A stretch of DNA of 64,000 nucleotides from Haliclystus octoradiatus (lineage: Eukaryota; Cnidaria; Staurozoa; Stauromedusae; Haliclystidae). Both the position numbers and the translations under genes were made by a program. Position 1 is the first letter of the stretch. Each line of letters opens with the position of its first letter. Below, one piece after another: positions 63,987-64,000 of this stretch. Below the pieces are notes generated by a model. It was given only the letters and a program-made list of their open reading frames with translations. It ran no database searches and had not been told where the DNA came from. The stretch lies in contig OU744453.1 in the NCBI GenBank assembly GCA_916610825.1, positions 11,985,826 to 12,049,825 of the forward strand. Direction: 5' to 3'.

Positions 63987-64000
63987 TTCTGCCTCGAACA

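Larger units (their letters stand above)
59980..64000 (-). mobile_element. Decayed Ty3/gypsy retrotransposon, runs off the right edge
   Basis: Minus-strand order gag, protease, reverse transcriptase, RNase H, integrase, as in Ty3/gypsy. There are many frame breaks, both the protease and reverse transcriptase active sites are lost, an 89-bp duplication lies in integrase, and another LTR element is inserted between RNase H and integrase (61225-62141). No envelope gene was seen. Its own 3' LTR was not identified: the next LTR-like sequence at 59688 lacks a polypurine tract and belongs to another element. Confidence 0.92.

Overview
This is an AT-rich animal nuclear genome segment. The genes are split into many short GT-AG exons, and introns and intergenic DNA are full of small transposons. 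Four animal genes can be read exon by exon. The protein families are pan-metazoan and fairly diverged from the human versions, so a marine invertebrate (possibly a fast-evolving deuterostome such as a tunicate) is plausible. The sequence alone does not fix the species.

Layout. (1) 510-15544, plus strand: WASHC4/SWIP, the large scaffold subunit of the endosomal WASH complex. It runs into the window from the left, so its first ~190 codons are missing. (2) 16908-32130, minus strand: LRGUK, leucine-rich repeats followed by a guanylate-kinase-like domain, complete, 19 coding exons. It is tail-to-tail with WASHC4. (3) 32579-45371, plus strand: SLC35B4, a UDP-xylose/UDP-GlcNAc transporter, complete, 11 exons. 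It is head-to-head with LRGUK across a 448-bp putative shared promoter. (4) 48581-53242, plus strand: a three-exon SAM-dependent methyltransferase of unknown substrate. Every joined frame is consistent: 990, 712, 324 and 352 residues.

From about 53.9 kb to the right edge there are no host genes I can support. That part is a transposon graveyard: a tRNA-derived SINE, a broken non-LTR retrotransposon, a 711-bp tandem duplication carrying foldback elements, two short LTR elements, and a decayed Ty3/gypsy element (minus strand, gag to integrase) running off the right edge. One short LTR element is nested inside the gypsy element.

Repeats through the window include about 20 copies of one palindromic MITE family built from TTCATGAAC motifs with TTTTCGCAGGGG-type ends, several other foldback families, a 1.55-kb hAT-type element with exact 8-bp target duplications, and an LTR/gag element nested inside a foldback element. 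Two very long trinucleotide arrays, (TTA)n and (TAA)n, lie on either side of the LRGUK first exon and promoter. The most unusual features are a near-identical inverted copy of part of an LRGUK exon sitting in that gene's own intron, and a 43-bp tandem repeat that has multiplied a WASHC4 3' splice site.
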